From contig PCCY01000030.1 in assembly GCA_002731875.1 (NCBI GenBank), positions 1-64,000 of the forward strand: a DNA stretch of 64,000 nucleotides. The letters run 5' to 3'. Positions within the stretch are counted from its first letter, which is position 1; each line of letters begins with the position of its first letter. This document shows, in pieces, positions 17,027-25,673 of this stretch. Made by a program: the position numbers and the translations under genes. The notes under the pieces were generated by a model. The model had not been told where the DNA came from. It saw only the letters and a list, made by a program, of their open reading frames with translations, and made no database searches. This stretch comes from Roseobacter sp. Lineage in GTDB: Bacteria; Pseudomonadota; Alphaproteobacteria; Rhodobacterales; Rhodobacteraceae.

Positions 17027-18157
17027 TCAGAGTTTGATTTTGCCTGGGAAGTAATGCTCGTACGCAAGGCCGTAGTCAGGTGCGTTCATCAGCTCGTAGT
17101 ACGAGACGCGGCCTACCCAGTCACGCTGGCTGTCGAGGCATTTCTTCATGAACGGATCAGCTTCCAGTTCTGGGATCAGTTCATCCCATGCCTTTAGCTG
17201 TGCATCCAGAATCTCTTTGGATGTGCGACGCACTGTAACGCCCGCATCATTTTGCAGGAATTGCAGATCCGCAGAGTAACGGTCCATCGCCTTGGCCGTG
17301 TTGGCAGTTGATGCAGCTTCGACACCATACTTCAGGATTGCCTGAATATCGGGGTCCAGATCCTCGAGGAAGGCTTTCGAGAACAGGAATTCAAAGCTTT
17401 CCGACGCCTGGTGATAGGAGGACAGGTAATAGTTCTTGGCTACGTCCTGCGCGCCAAAATCCTTGTCCGACGACGGGTTGTTGAATTCGAACGCATCAAT
17501 CACGCCGCGCTCCATCGCGGGCACGATTTCACCACCGGGAAGCTGTGCTACCGACATGCCAAGCTTTGCCATAAGGTCGGCCGCCAGGCCCACTGTGCGA
17601 TACTTGAAACCTTGCAGGTCGGCGACAGTGTTCACTTCTTGCTTGAACCAACCGAAAGGCTGCGCGAACATCGGGAAACCCATGTATCCGACAACGTCCA
17701 GACCCATGATATCTTGGGTCAGCTCGTTATAAAGCGCCTGGCCACCGCCCTGATAGAACCATGACAGCATTGTCGTAGCGGAACCGCCGAAAACCGGGCC
17801 GGTACCGAACAGCGAAGCGGCCTTGTTCTTGCCGTACCAGTAAACCGGCACTGAGTGTGCAGCGTCGATCAAGCCGTCGTTTACCGCGTCCAGAACTTGG
17901 AATGCAGCGACAACCGCGCCCGCTGGCAGCACATCGACCTTAACGCGCCCGCCCGACATTTCTTCGACACGGGTTGCATAGTCACGGGCAAAATCCTGCC
18001 AGATGTTTGCATCGTTCCACGATGTCTGCATTTTGATCACAAGTGGCGCTTGTGCGAGAACGGCCGGAGCTGCCAGCATAGCGCCAGTGGCGGCACCGCC
18101 TGCAACAACCGATTTCGTCAAAAACGAACGCCGGTTCAGGTTCTTCGTATCTTTCAT
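17027..18157 (-). CDS. dctP: TRAP transporter solute-binding protein with Tat signal
   Basis: A 376-residue DctP-family periplasmic protein. The N-terminus carries a twin-arginine motif (NRRSFLTKS) and a hydrophobic stretch ending AVLAQA, so it is probably exported folded. The family core is present (FKYRTVGLAADLMAKLG, GEIVPAMERGVIDAFEF). The ATG at 18157 follows GGGAGGA; the open frame extends to 18199 without support. Similarity in build is to binding proteins of the mannitol/chloroaromatic or 2-oxoacid TRAP group; the real ligand is unknown. It heads the dctP-Q-M-amidase-small-protein operon. Confidence 0.92.
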   Translation of the reverse strand: MKDTKNLNRRSFLTKSVVAGGAATGAMLAAPAVLAQAPLVIKMQTSWNDANIWQDFARDYATRVEEMSGGRVKVDVLPAGAVVAAFQVLDAVNDGLIDAAHSVPVYWYGKNKAASLFGTGPVFGGSATTMLSWFYQGGGQALYNELTQDIMGLDVVGYMGFPMFAQPFGWFKQEVNTVADLQGFKYRTVGLAADLMAKLGMSVAQLPGGEIVPAMERGVIDAFEFNNPSSDKDFGAQDVAKNYYLSSYHQASESFEFLFSKAFLEDLDPDIQAILKYGVEAASTANTAKAMDRYSADLQFLQNDAGVTVRRTSKEILDAQLKAWDELIPELEADPFMKKCLDSQRDWVGRVSYYELMNAPDYGLAYEHYFPGKIKL

Positions 18158-18620
18158 GTTTTCTCCTCCCAGAGTGATCGCTAGGGTATATTGTCTCAAA
18201 TCCGGAGTGTGCTGGCGATCTAACGCGGCATCCTAACTATTTCGATCTGATTGGCAAGCGCCTCAAAGGTTGTAAGTTTTGTGTCCGACACAATCCATCC
18301 AAGTAATTCAGGTACTTAGCCTTATTTTTAACAATAGAGCCGCGTTTTGGCGGCCAAAATTAAACGGCTACACGTCTGCAAAACCGCCCCCAAGTGCCGT
18401 TGCGTCACTTCAGGAAGCTGACGCGGCGCAGCGAGCGCCGCTCAAATCTTGGTTTCAGTCAGAACAACCCACGAATCGACTGATTCTGACGCACCTCCAG
18501 TGCTTCGCTATATGTTGGCGCTAACAGCGCCCGCCGGGTACATTTGCGGTGAGGCGTTTCGTATCCTCGGATACACTGGCGTTGTGCAGACCGGTGTCGC
18601 AGATCATTCCGGTAAAAATC
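18158..18620. other. Regulatory intergenic region upstream of dctP
   Basis: No gene is visible in this 460-base stretch. It holds the dctP promoter region and a perfect odd palindrome at 18279-18293 (see separate entry). A second short inverted repeat, GTATCC-TC-GGATAC near 18560, lies closer to the prepilin peptidase stop. No regulator gene adjoins. Confidence 0.5.
18279..18293. promoter_or_regulatory. Perfect 15-base palindrome upstream of dctP
   Basis: TTGTGTC-C-GACACAA has perfect 7-base arms and lies about 120 bases upstream of the dctP start. Its size and symmetry suit a GntR- or LacI-type operator. The matching regulator is not in the window. Confidence 0.45.
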
Positions 18621-19106
18621 TCACCCCGCCAAAAATAGCGTCCAGTGCAAGAAAAACGCTGCAGCGAGCGTCGGGCCAAAAGGGATGTTCGCACTTGCAT
18701 CATCGCGTCTGACCACGGCCAGCACGATCCCCGCGATGGAAGACAAAAGGATGATCGTAGGCAGCGCTTGCCATCCCAACCATGCACTTGCCGCCGCTAA
18801 TAACTTAGCATCACCGAGCCCCAAGGCATCAATTCCGCGCGTCCTGAAGTAAGCAGCGCCAATCGCCCAAAAAAAAGCAAACCCTGCTGACGCGCCTATC
18901 ACCTGATCGACGGGAACCGCCCCCTCCCTCCAAACCGCAAGGATTACGCCACTTGCGATCAACGGAAGCGTCCCTGCATCGGGCAAGCGAAAGCTGCGCC
19001 AGTCCTTGACACTTAGCCAGATCAGCACTGCAACCAATGGCGGCGTAGCGATGATATCAAGACTTGTCGGGTGCGACTGTGAAAATAGAAGCAGCGGTTG
19101 ATCCAA
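18621..19106 (-). CDS. gspO: Prepilin peptidase (A24 aspartic protease, catalytic domain only)
   Basis: A 161-residue membrane protein with the two aspartates of prepilin peptidases: one in VKDWRSFRLPD and one in the GxGD motif (GLGDAKLLAA). The N-terminal methylase domain of full-length GspO/PilD is missing, so it resembles TadV/CpaA-length enzymes. The start is a TTG at 19106; no better one is visible. It should cleave the leaders of the pseudopilins GspG, H, I, J and K encoded 2-11 kb away. The symbol reflects function in this locus rather than length. Confidence 0.8.
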   Translation of the reverse strand: MDQPLLLFSQSHPTSLDIIATPPLVAVLIWLSVKDWRSFRLPDAGTLPLIASGVILAVWREGAVPVDQVIGASAGFAFFWAIGAAYFRTRGIDALGLGDAKLLAAASAWLGWQALPTIILLSSIAGIVLAVVRRDDASANIPFGPTLAAAFFLHWTLFLAG

Positions 19107-19341
19107 GGCGGAACCTGTCAGTGAGCCTAGCTACCATAGAATGGTGGGCCTTTGCACATATTACCACCCGAAATGACCGTTCAATAATATTTATGAAATT
19201 TAAGAAACTATTTTGAAACTAATTTCTGGGCCGGCTCGTGGCTACGCGCATATGCGGGGCTTCAACCTTTCTGATGATTTAAGGGGAAGGTAGAACAGCC
19301 TTTTTTTTGCATATCCCAATATCCTATGTGGAGGTAATACT

Positions 19342-20952
19342 ATGCTAAATAATAAGAAAAAAGTCCTGGTCAGCGCGGGTGCCGTTCTGGCCACGGTGTG
19401 CGCCACAACAGCGTGGGCGTCGTCGCACCGCGAAGCGCCCGGCATCACTGCAATGCCAAAAGTGGATGCTACAGATTTTTATATGTTTCGAGGCTACGAA
19501 ACAGGCAAGGAAGATACTGTAACTTTCATTGCGAACTATCAGCCATTACAGGCACCTTACGGGGGTCCCAACTATTTCACCATGGACTCCGACGCTGTTT
19601 ACGAAATTCACGTGGACAATGACGGCGATGCGATGGAAGACATCACGTTTCAATTCCAATTCCAAAATACTCTGGCGAATTCAGGTAAAGGCATCGCGCT
19701 GAAAGTCGGAGGCCAGGATATCGCGATCCCGCTGCGCCAAGCCGGCACAATTGGTGCAGGTAATACCGCTGCACAAAACGAATTTGAAAGCTACACAGTA
19801 CGTAAGATCAATGGCGACCGCCGTTCCGGCTATGCCGCCAGCTCCCTGCTGACAAACAAGTCCGGGGGAGGCACGACCTTCAAAAAACCTATCGATAACA
19901 TTGGCAAAAAGACCATCGCTGACTATGCGACCTACGCCGACGGCTTTATCAGCGAAACCACGATTCCGGATTGCGCTGCACCCGGGCGCGTTTTTGTCGG
20001 ACAACGAGCAGAAGCGTTTGCTGTTAACCTTGGTGAGATCTTTGACCTCGTAAATCTGGTACCAATCCAGGGTGCCGACAACCCCGCTTACCCTCAATAT
20101 AACGCATCATCGCCATTCTCGGGTGGGATCAGTCAAGACCGTGCCAATGACGATCTAGTTGGCAAGTTCAACGTCACTTCGCTGGCGATCGAAGTTCCGA
20201 TTTCCTGTTTGACAGGGAACGGTAACGGCGTAATCGGTGCTTGGACGACAGCAAGTTTGCCTCAGGCTCGCGTGCTTGACCCAAGCCCCACCTACGAAGG
20301 GACCGACGTCAATGGCGGTGCGTATGTACAGGTTGCGCGTCTATCCGCACCCCTGGTGAACGAAGTTGTCATCGGCCTGCCCGACAAGGATTTGTTCAAC
20401 GCAGCCGAACCAACCCAGGATGGGGCGCTTGCGCCTTACGTTACCAACCCTACACTTCCCGAACTCGTCGAGCTGCTGTTCGGCGGCGTGGCTGGTCTTC
20501 CAGCGGAGCTAGCGCCAAATAACTTCCCGCGCAACGACCTTGTCGCCGCTTTCTTGACAGGCTTCGCGGGCTTCAACCAACAGGCAACAGTAACCGGCTC
20601 TGAAATGATGCGCCTGAATACCGGCGTAGCTGCAACGCCTCTGGCCAAGCAGAATGTCTTTGGACTGGTTGCCGAAGATCTTGCCGGTTTCCCCAACGGG
20701 CGTCGCCCGGCAGATGATACCGTCGACATCGCATTGCGCGTCGTGATGGGTCGTTTGTGTCACCCCGTGCCATTGGGTCAAGAGTTGAGCGGCGATCCGA
20801 AAGCCGTCGACGACATCAATCTTGGGCTTTGTGCTCCAGCAGATGCTCCCGTTGGCACCGCTGCATTCACAGATGGTGCTCCAATCAAACCAACCGATCT
20901 TCGCGCGACGTTCCCTTATTTGAACACGCCGCTCGCCGGGTCGCCAAACTAA
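19342..20952 (+). CDS. Secreted DUF4331 domain protein
   Basis: A 536-residue protein with a signal peptide (1-27, ending AWASS) and then SSHREAPGI, the typical opening of DUF4331 proteins, followed by DATDFYMF and a long beta-rich body. Function of the family is unknown. SD GGAGGT precedes the ATG. A small lipoprotein gene follows after 12 bases. It lies between the prepilin peptidase and gspK genes of the type II secretion locus, so it is a good candidate for a secreted substrate of that machine (inference from position and signal peptide). Confidence 0.85.
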   Translation: MLNNKKKVLVSAGAVLATVCATTAWASSHREAPGITAMPKVDATDFYMFRGYETGKEDTVTFIANYQPLQAPYGGPNYFTMDSDAVYEIHVDNDGDAMEDITFQFQFQNTLANSGKGIALKVGGQDIAIPLRQAGTIGAGNTAAQNEFESYTVRKINGDRRSGYAASSLLTNKSGGGTTFKKPIDNIGKKTIADYATYADGFISETTIPDCAAPGRVFVGQRAEAFAVNLGEIFDLVNLVPIQGADNPAYPQYNASSPFSGGISQDRANDDLVGKFNVTSLAIEVPISCLTGNGNGVIGAWTTASLPQARVLDPSPTYEGTDVNGGAYVQVARLSAPLVNEVVIGLPDKDLFNAAEPTQDGALAPYVTNPTLPELVELLFGGVAGLPAELAPNNFPRNDLVAAFLTGFAGFNQQATVTGSEMMRLNTGVAATPLAKQNVFGLVAEDLAGFPNGRRPADDTVDIALRVVMGRLCHPVPLGQELSGDPKAVDDINLGLCAPADAPVGTAAFTDGAPIKPTDLRATFPYLNTPLAGSPN

Positions 20953-20964
20953 GTGGAGGATCGT

Positions 20965-21195
20965 ATGACACCGACCATGAAACAGATGTTTACACGCAAG
21001 GGTAAGCTGATTGCCGGAGCCTCCTTGCTTTTGCTGGTGGCGGCGTGCGGAGGCGGCACCGGTCTCTCGGGGATCAACACCTTGGGTGCGGCTTTCGTCA
21101 AGGCGTTCCAAACCAACGCCAACGGTACAGCCGTGGCTGATCCTGCAACTTTGGGATTGACCGTGAACCCGAACATCGATCCGTTTAACCCTTAA
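20965..21195 (+). CDS. Small lipoprotein, co-transcribed with the DUF4331 gene
   Basis: A 76-residue protein with a lipoprotein signal: basic start, hydrophobic stretch, and lipobox LLVAAC followed by GGG. The mature part is only about 50 residues, rich in Gly, Asn, Thr and Ala, and ends NPNIDPFNP. ATG 20965 is used, just after GGAGGA; a GTG at 20953 or ATG at 20977 are alternatives. It is 12 bases from the DUF4331 stop and is followed by a terminator. No known family was recognised; it may anchor or chaperone the DUF4331 protein. Confidence 0.7.
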   Translation: MTPTMKQMFTRKGKLIAGASLLLLVAACGGGTGLSGINTLGAAFVKAFQTNANGTAVADPATLGLTVNPNIDPFNP

Positions 21196-21229
21196 GGGTT
21201 ACTGATCGACGTTCAGGCAAAAACCATTT

Positions 21230-21265
21230 GGGGGTGCAGATGTTCATTCGTTTGCACCCCCTTTC
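21230..21265 (+). terminator. Rho-independent terminator after the DUF4331-lipoprotein operon
   Basis: GGGGGTGCA (21230-21238) pairs with TGCACCCCC (21253-21261) around a 14-base loop, and TTTC follows. It lies between the plus-strand lipoprotein and the end of minus-strand gspK, so it may serve both directions. Confidence 0.75.
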
Positions 21266-22122
21266 TACATCTGCGGTATCATCGGCACGGTATTGAGCGG
21301 CACACCGTAGGCCCGACGTGTCACAACGACACTTTGGCCCGCAAAGCTTTCTTGACGCGCAATTCGGCTGTGCAGATTTACGACGATGTCATCGACTTCG
21401 GCAAGAATATCGATGTCGAAGTTCTGCGAGGTGAACCCGGTCAAGGCGGGCTGGACTGCACCCACCCGTTCAAGGTCCTTTGGCGTCAAAAGCCCCGCGC
21501 TGCCCCGCATGCTTTCAAGCCGCAGCGCAGCAGATCGGTTGTTAAGCACCGCGCGCAAAAGCAGTGGCGCGGCAGTATTCAGATTGAGCGTTGCGGTTGC
21601 GGGCAAGAAATCCACGAACGGCGAAAGTGCGTTAATTGTCTCAGCCGAAATGCTGCGCAATTCCGATAGGTTTTTCAGACCCGGACGCCCGGCGATTTCC
21701 GCTGCGATCCGTATGCCATCTGCGCGACTGATCTCTAGTTCGGCCAGAACGCGCAACAGCGCCTCAACTTCGACCTGCGCCCCACCGGCAAGTCGGGTCA
21801 GGTTCAACTTGGCCTGTGCATCGCGAATTCTCACGGAAAAACGCCCCGTTGACAGACCGGCTTCTTGCTGGGCGACCTGTGCCCAAGGCTCTGCGTAGTT
21901 GTCAGTGTCCGGGGCATTTATCATATCCCGCCGCAGCGCGGTCACGGCGCTCGCTTCCGCCCCTCTGGCCAAGGCATCTGCGGCTGTTGCCGCCGCCATG
22001 GACTGCGCACGCCGCAATGACACATCTTGCGAGGTCAGCATCAAGAACACGACAATGGACGCGATCGACAGAATAACCAACACGTTGATCAGGACGACAC
22101 CCGCGTCGCGCTGCCGGATCAT
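21265..22122 (-). CDS. gspK: Type II secretion minor pseudopilin GspK
   Basis: A 285-residue protein with a short prepilin leader (MIRQRDAG) and then a hydrophobic helix beginning VVLINVLVILS, where Asn stands at position 5 in place of Glu; lack of Glu5 is normal for GspK. The large globular domain includes the LTRLAGG and helix-hairpin-helix-like NLSELRSISAETINALSP regions of the family. Start overlaps the gspJ stop (ATGA). It should cap the pseudopilus tip with GspI and GspJ. Confidence 0.9.
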   Translation of the reverse strand: MIRQRDAGVVLINVLVILSIASIVVFLMLTSQDVSLRRAQSMAAATAADALARGAEASAVTALRRDMINAPDTDNYAEPWAQVAQQEAGLSTGRFSVRIRDAQAKLNLTRLAGGAQVEVEALLRVLAELEISRADGIRIAAEIAGRPGLKNLSELRSISAETINALSPFVDFLPATATLNLNTAAPLLLRAVLNNRSAALRLESMRGSAGLLTPKDLERVGAVQPALTGFTSQNFDIDILAEVDDIVVNLHSRIARQESFAGQSVVVTRRAYGVPLNTVPMIPQM

Positions 22123-22649
22123 TCCTTCACCCCGGCTGGCACATCGACAAGTCGGCTAACCGTACCCTCGCGTAGATCAAGTTGCAGCTCGACAGCCTTT
22201 AGCGTGGGTGCCAGACCAAGCGACTGGGTCTGTTCGATCGGCCAACGGTCATGCCACGTGCCCGCAGAATCAAGCGACCTCAGCCGGATGGCCTTTACTC
22301 CGTCAATCATCTGCTGTTCAAAATTCCTGCGCGACAGGCTGCGCAGAAGAACAGTTGACGGGGCCTGATAGGACAGCAGACCGGTACCGGTCCTGTTCAT
22401 CGTCACACCGTTTTCATCCTGCCGCACGCTGCCAGAATCCGATTCCTGCAAATCCCGGCTGAAAATCACCAGTGCGCGATCGATTTGACCCAAGCGCTCC
22501 AACCGCCCTTGCGTGCCGGACTGAACCCGTAAAATGTTATCAAGCATCGTAAAGCCAGCCAGCCCGATCAGAGAAAACAAGGCCAGCGCGACAAGCACCT
22601 CGATGAGCGTCAAGCCCGCTTCTGTGTCGCGGTGCACCTGCTGGGTCAT
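22119..22649 (-). CDS. gspJ: Type II secretion minor pseudopilin GspJ
   Basis: A 176-residue prepilin: leader ending TEAG, then LTLIEVLVALALFSL with Glu at position 5 after the cleavage site, followed by a globular domain with DRALVIFSRDLQ-like GspJ features. ATG 22649 is chosen; it overlaps the stop of the upstream lipoprotein gene by 4 bases, so translation is coupled, and gspK overlaps its own stop. It is part of the tip complex of the pseudopilus. Confidence 0.9.
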   Translation of the reverse strand: MTQQVHRDTEAGLTLIEVLVALALFSLIGLAGFTMLDNILRVQSGTQGRLERLGQIDRALVIFSRDLQESDSGSVRQDENGVTMNRTGTGLLSYQAPSTVLLRSLSRRNFEQQMIDGVKAIRLRSLDSAGTWHDRWPIEQTQSLGLAPTLKAVELQLDLREGTVSRLVDVPAGVKE

Positions 22650-23779
22650 GCCGACGCGGATCCGATCATCGTGATAGCGCCTGCCCCCACGTTCAACACC
22701 GCAAGACCACGGCTGCATAGCCCCGATTTGTTGAACTTATATGGCCCAAGCACACCAGAAAAGCCCTTGTCGCGGGTCAAGCCGCTGGCGGTCTGTTCCT
22801 GTATCCGTCCCAAAAGGCGCGCTGTTTCAACGCCATCAAAGGCGACCCCCGCGAGGATGCCGGCGCTTGACCCGTGCGCCTCTTGATAAGCGACGGCAAA
22901 CGGTTCAAACGCAAGCGGGTCCGGGGCCGCGTACCAGGCATCACGGAGTGCTGGCAAATTACCGGGGTCGCGAGAAGACCATTGTGTTGACCCCAACACT
23001 TGGGTTTTGCCCCGCAACGCAGATGCCAGCGCTTCCAATTCCTCACCTGCGCCGGGCAGATACACGGCCTTTGGCAGGACCCCACCATTCGCGTTTGCCA
23101 ACTTTGCAAGCACGATTGCGGGGTCGGTGTCGACGATCGGCGGCAACATGGTTTGGCCGGTCGTTTTGCCAACAAGCAGCGCGGCCTCGGCAGAGCGTGC
23201 GCCGAAAGCGCCGGTGGGCGCGACCACGCCAACGGTGTTCAAACCGCGTCTGGCGGCAAATGTCAGCACCGCGCGTGCAGATTGTTCCGGAGTGACGCCC
23301 AATACGAAAACACCACCGCCCGCGACGTTGACATCATTCGATAGGGTCAAGACAGCCACGTTTGACCCAACTGCTTGGGAAACCGCCGCAACCTGCGCCC
23401 CGAATAGCGGGCCGACAATCATACGCGCCCCCGCTGCAACGGCAAGACGGGCGGCAGCCGCGGCGGTCTCGGGCGTATCACCTGAATCGAAAAACGCCAT
23501 TTCGCCAGTATCGCTCAACGTGTTGCCGCCAAGGGTTGCAGCATTGCGCATGATCTGGCCTAGTTGCGGCGCACGGCCCGACATCGGTGCCAGAAGCGCG
23601 GCCCTCCCCGGCCCCTCGCTTTTGGCTGGCTTACCCTCAAGGACACTGCCCAACCCAGTGGCAGAACATGCAGAAAGAAACGAAGCAGATGCTGCCAACC
23701 CAGACAGAAAAACCCGGCGGTCGCGTTGCACGGCGACCCGCGCGGGGAAGTCAGATTTTATGGGTGATCGGGTTGTCAT
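22646..23779 (-). CDS. Periplasmic-binding-protein-like lipoprotein (LpoA/LivK-type) in the T2SS operon
   Basis: A 377-residue protein with a lipoprotein signal (RRVFLSGLAASASFLSAC, lipobox LSAC) and a type I periplasmic-binding fold, including VAVLTLSNDVNVAGGGVFVLG and FDGVETARLLGRI, like LivK or the PBP activator LpoA. ATG 23779 is preferred over a GTG at 23788 because AGGAG lies 9 bases upstream. It overlaps gspJ by 4 bases. Such proteins are not standard T2SS parts. Its 5' end overlaps the 5' end of gspN on the other strand by about 90 bases. It may help the machine pass the peptidoglycan layer (inference). Confidence 0.75.
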   Translation of the reverse strand: MTTRSPIKSDFPARVAVQRDRRVFLSGLAASASFLSACSATGLGSVLEGKPAKSEGPGRAALLAPMSGRAPQLGQIMRNAATLGGNTLSDTGEMAFFDSGDTPETAAAAARLAVAAGARMIVGPLFGAQVAAVSQAVGSNVAVLTLSNDVNVAGGGVFVLGVTPEQSARAVLTFAARRGLNTVGVVAPTGAFGARSAEAALLVGKTTGQTMLPPIVDTDPAIVLAKLANANGGVLPKAVYLPGAGEELEALASALRGKTQVLGSTQWSSRDPGNLPALRDAWYAAPDPLAFEPFAVAYQEAHGSSAGILAGVAFDGVETARLLGRIQEQTASGLTRDKGFSGVLGPYKFNKSGLCSRGLAVLNVGAGAITMIGSASA

Positions 23780-24438
23780 TGGTGGCACTCCTGTTTTTTG
23801 GGGCGACGGCGATGCTGACCGTACCCGCCGCCACTATGGCACGGGTGGCGGGGATGCCGCCACAGGTGCGCGCGGTCTCGGGCAGCCTGTGGTCGGGTCG
23901 CGCAGTGATGGACGGGGGTTTGGTCCTGACCTGGCAAGGAACATGGCGCAGCCTTCTGCGCGGGCGGATCGGCGGCGACCTGAAGCTGGCCGGACAGCAT
24001 ACCCTGTTGCAAGCGCATGGTTTCGCCAGCCCCTGGCAGCTTGGCCTTCGCGACGTGTCTGGACGCGGTGGCGCGGATCTGTTGGCTTTGGTGCCGGGCG
24101 CGTCGCCCTGTGACGGGCAGACAGTTGTCGATATCAACCGCATAACCTGGTCGCGCCACCAGGTAACGAGCCAAGGTCGGGTACAAATTAGCGAAAGTAC
24201 CTGCCAAGCTGCGGGACGACCAGCGCTTGAAGTCGCGCCGCTTGTTCTGGTTCTCACCACCGAAGGTGTTGACGGCGTCGCAAACCTGACCACGAATGAT
24301 GCCGCCAAATCGCAGATGGGCCGAGCGCGACTTGGCCCTGACGGCTGGGTCAAATTGCGGATCGAGCCCGCCGCGGCGCAATTGATACCCGGCCTGCCCG
24401 ACAGCGCGCCAACACTGTTGGAGTTTCAATTGAACTAA
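23689..24438 (+). CDS. gspN: Type II secretion protein GspN
   Basis: A protein of about 249 residues: a basic N-terminus, a single membrane helix (LWVIGLSLVALLFFGATAM) near residue 20-40, and a periplasmic domain with the GspN pattern of repeated Trp/Gly turns (SGSLWSGRAVMDGG, LTWQGTWRSLLRGRIGGDLKL). It is alone on the plus strand, between gspF (tail to tail, 14-base gap) and the lipoprotein gene (head to head, overlapping about 90 bases). The start is uncertain; ATG 23668 is the alternative, and neither has a strong SD. Confidence 0.75.
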   Translation: MLPTQTEKPGGRVARRPARGSQILWVIGLSLVALLFFGATAMLTVPAATMARVAGMPPQVRAVSGSLWSGRAVMDGGLVLTWQGTWRSLLRGRIGGDLKLAGQHTLLQAHGFASPWQLGLRDVSGRGGADLLALVPGASPCDGQTVVDINRITWSRHQVTSQGRVQISESTCQAAGRPALEVAPLVLVLTTEGVDGVANLTTNDAAKSQMGRARLGPDGWVKLRIEPAAAQLIPGLPDSAPTLLEFQLN

Positions 24439-24452
24439 CCGGGTCAGCCACA

Positions 24453-25670
24453 TCAAATCACCAAATTGTTCAGATTGACTATGGGCAGCAGAATCGACAG
24501 GACCAACAACATCACCACACCGCCCATCAATAAAAGCACTGCGGGTTCGACCAACGCCACCAGCGCCGACACGAGGGCGTCAAGATCGCGTGCCTGATCC
24601 GCAGCGGCGCGCGTCAGGCTTGCGCCCAGTGTGCCACCGGCCTCGCCGCTGGCCACCATCGCGACCAGCAAGGGCGGAAAAACTGCCGCCTGATGCATCG
24701 CCTTTGACAGCGCCGTGCCCTCGCGAACCCGCGCGCCTACAGCCCGCGCCTTGGCTTGGATATAGCGGTTGCCGATCGTGTCACCGGCCGCTTCCAACGC
24801 TTCTGAAAGCGGTACCCGGCTGACCGTCAGGGTGGCCAGGGTACCCGCAAACTGCGTAGCATTGGACTTCAACACGAAATGCCGCATCGGCCAGGCCTGC
24901 GAAGTCCATTGATCAAAGCGCATGCGCGCGCTTGGACGCCTGAGCAACCATGCCCCCAACGCGACAAGTCCCAATACGGCACCCAGAACAATCAGTCCGT
25001 AATTCGCGACAAAGTCACTCACCGCAATCAGGCTGCGGGTCAACAACGGCAGTTCGGCCCCGCGGGAGGTAAAGACTTTGACAATATCTGGCACCACATA
25101 GACCAACAGCGCAACGATCACCCCTAAAGAGACCAGCGCCAAGATCGCCGGATATAGCAGGGCAAGCTGCACTGTCTGGCGGTTCTTTGACCGGGTCTCG
25201 ACAAAATCGGCCAGATGATCCATCACGTCGCCCAACCGGCCCGACGTTTCCCCGGCCTTGACCGATGCACGATAGAACGCGCCAAAGATGTGGGGATGTG
25301 CATCAAGCGCAGGAGCAAGCCCCTGCCCGTCGAGGACGTCGGCGCGCAACGTCAACATCAACGCTGCCACTTTCGCGTTGCTCGCCTGATCCGCGACGGT
25401 CTTTAACGCGTCCTCGATACGCACCCCCGCACCGATCAACGTCGCCAGCTGCCGGGTAACCACGGTCAGCGCTCTCCCTCCGATGGCCTTGCTGCGCCCG
25501 CTGGCAAACACCGACGCGCCAGAGAGACCCTTCCGCGTCGGTTCGACAGATATCGGTAACAATGCGCGTGCGCGCAGCTCCTGCCGCGCCGCACTTGCGC
25601 TTGACGCTTCGATCAGGCCGGTGCTTCCGGCCCCTGATTTATCAACCGCCTTATAGGAAAACGCTGCCAT
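24453..25670 (-). CDS. gspF: Type II secretion inner-membrane protein GspF
   Basis: A 405-residue GspF with two T2SSF domains (about 70-195 and 270-395) each followed by membrane helices, ending in GGVVMLLVLSILLPIVNLNNLV, the usual C-terminus. It begins MAAFSYKAVDKSGA, as is typical. It is 3 bases after gspE and last in gspL-M-E-F. It forms the membrane platform that couples the ATPase GspE to pseudopilus assembly. Confidence 0.95.
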   Translation of the reverse strand: MAAFSYKAVDKSGAGSTGLIEASSASAARQELRARALLPISVEPTRKGLSGASVFASGRSKAIGGRALTVVTRQLATLIGAGVRIEDALKTVADQASNAKVAALMLTLRADVLDGQGLAPALDAHPHIFGAFYRASVKAGETSGRLGDVMDHLADFVETRSKNRQTVQLALLYPAILALVSLGVIVALLVYVVPDIVKVFTSRGAELPLLTRSLIAVSDFVANYGLIVLGAVLGLVALGAWLLRRPSARMRFDQWTSQAWPMRHFVLKSNATQFAGTLATLTVSRVPLSEALEAAGDTIGNRYIQAKARAVGARVREGTALSKAMHQAAVFPPLLVAMVASGEAGGTLGASLTRAAADQARDLDALVSALVALVEPAVLLLMGGVVMLLVLSILLPIVNLNNLVI

Positions 25671-25673
25671 ATC

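Noticed and set aside
23007-24113. Plus-strand frame of 368 codons
   Set aside because: Lies opposite the lipoprotein gene and partly over gspN in another frame; Pro/Ala/Arg-rich composition typical of a shadow frame in GC-rich DNA.
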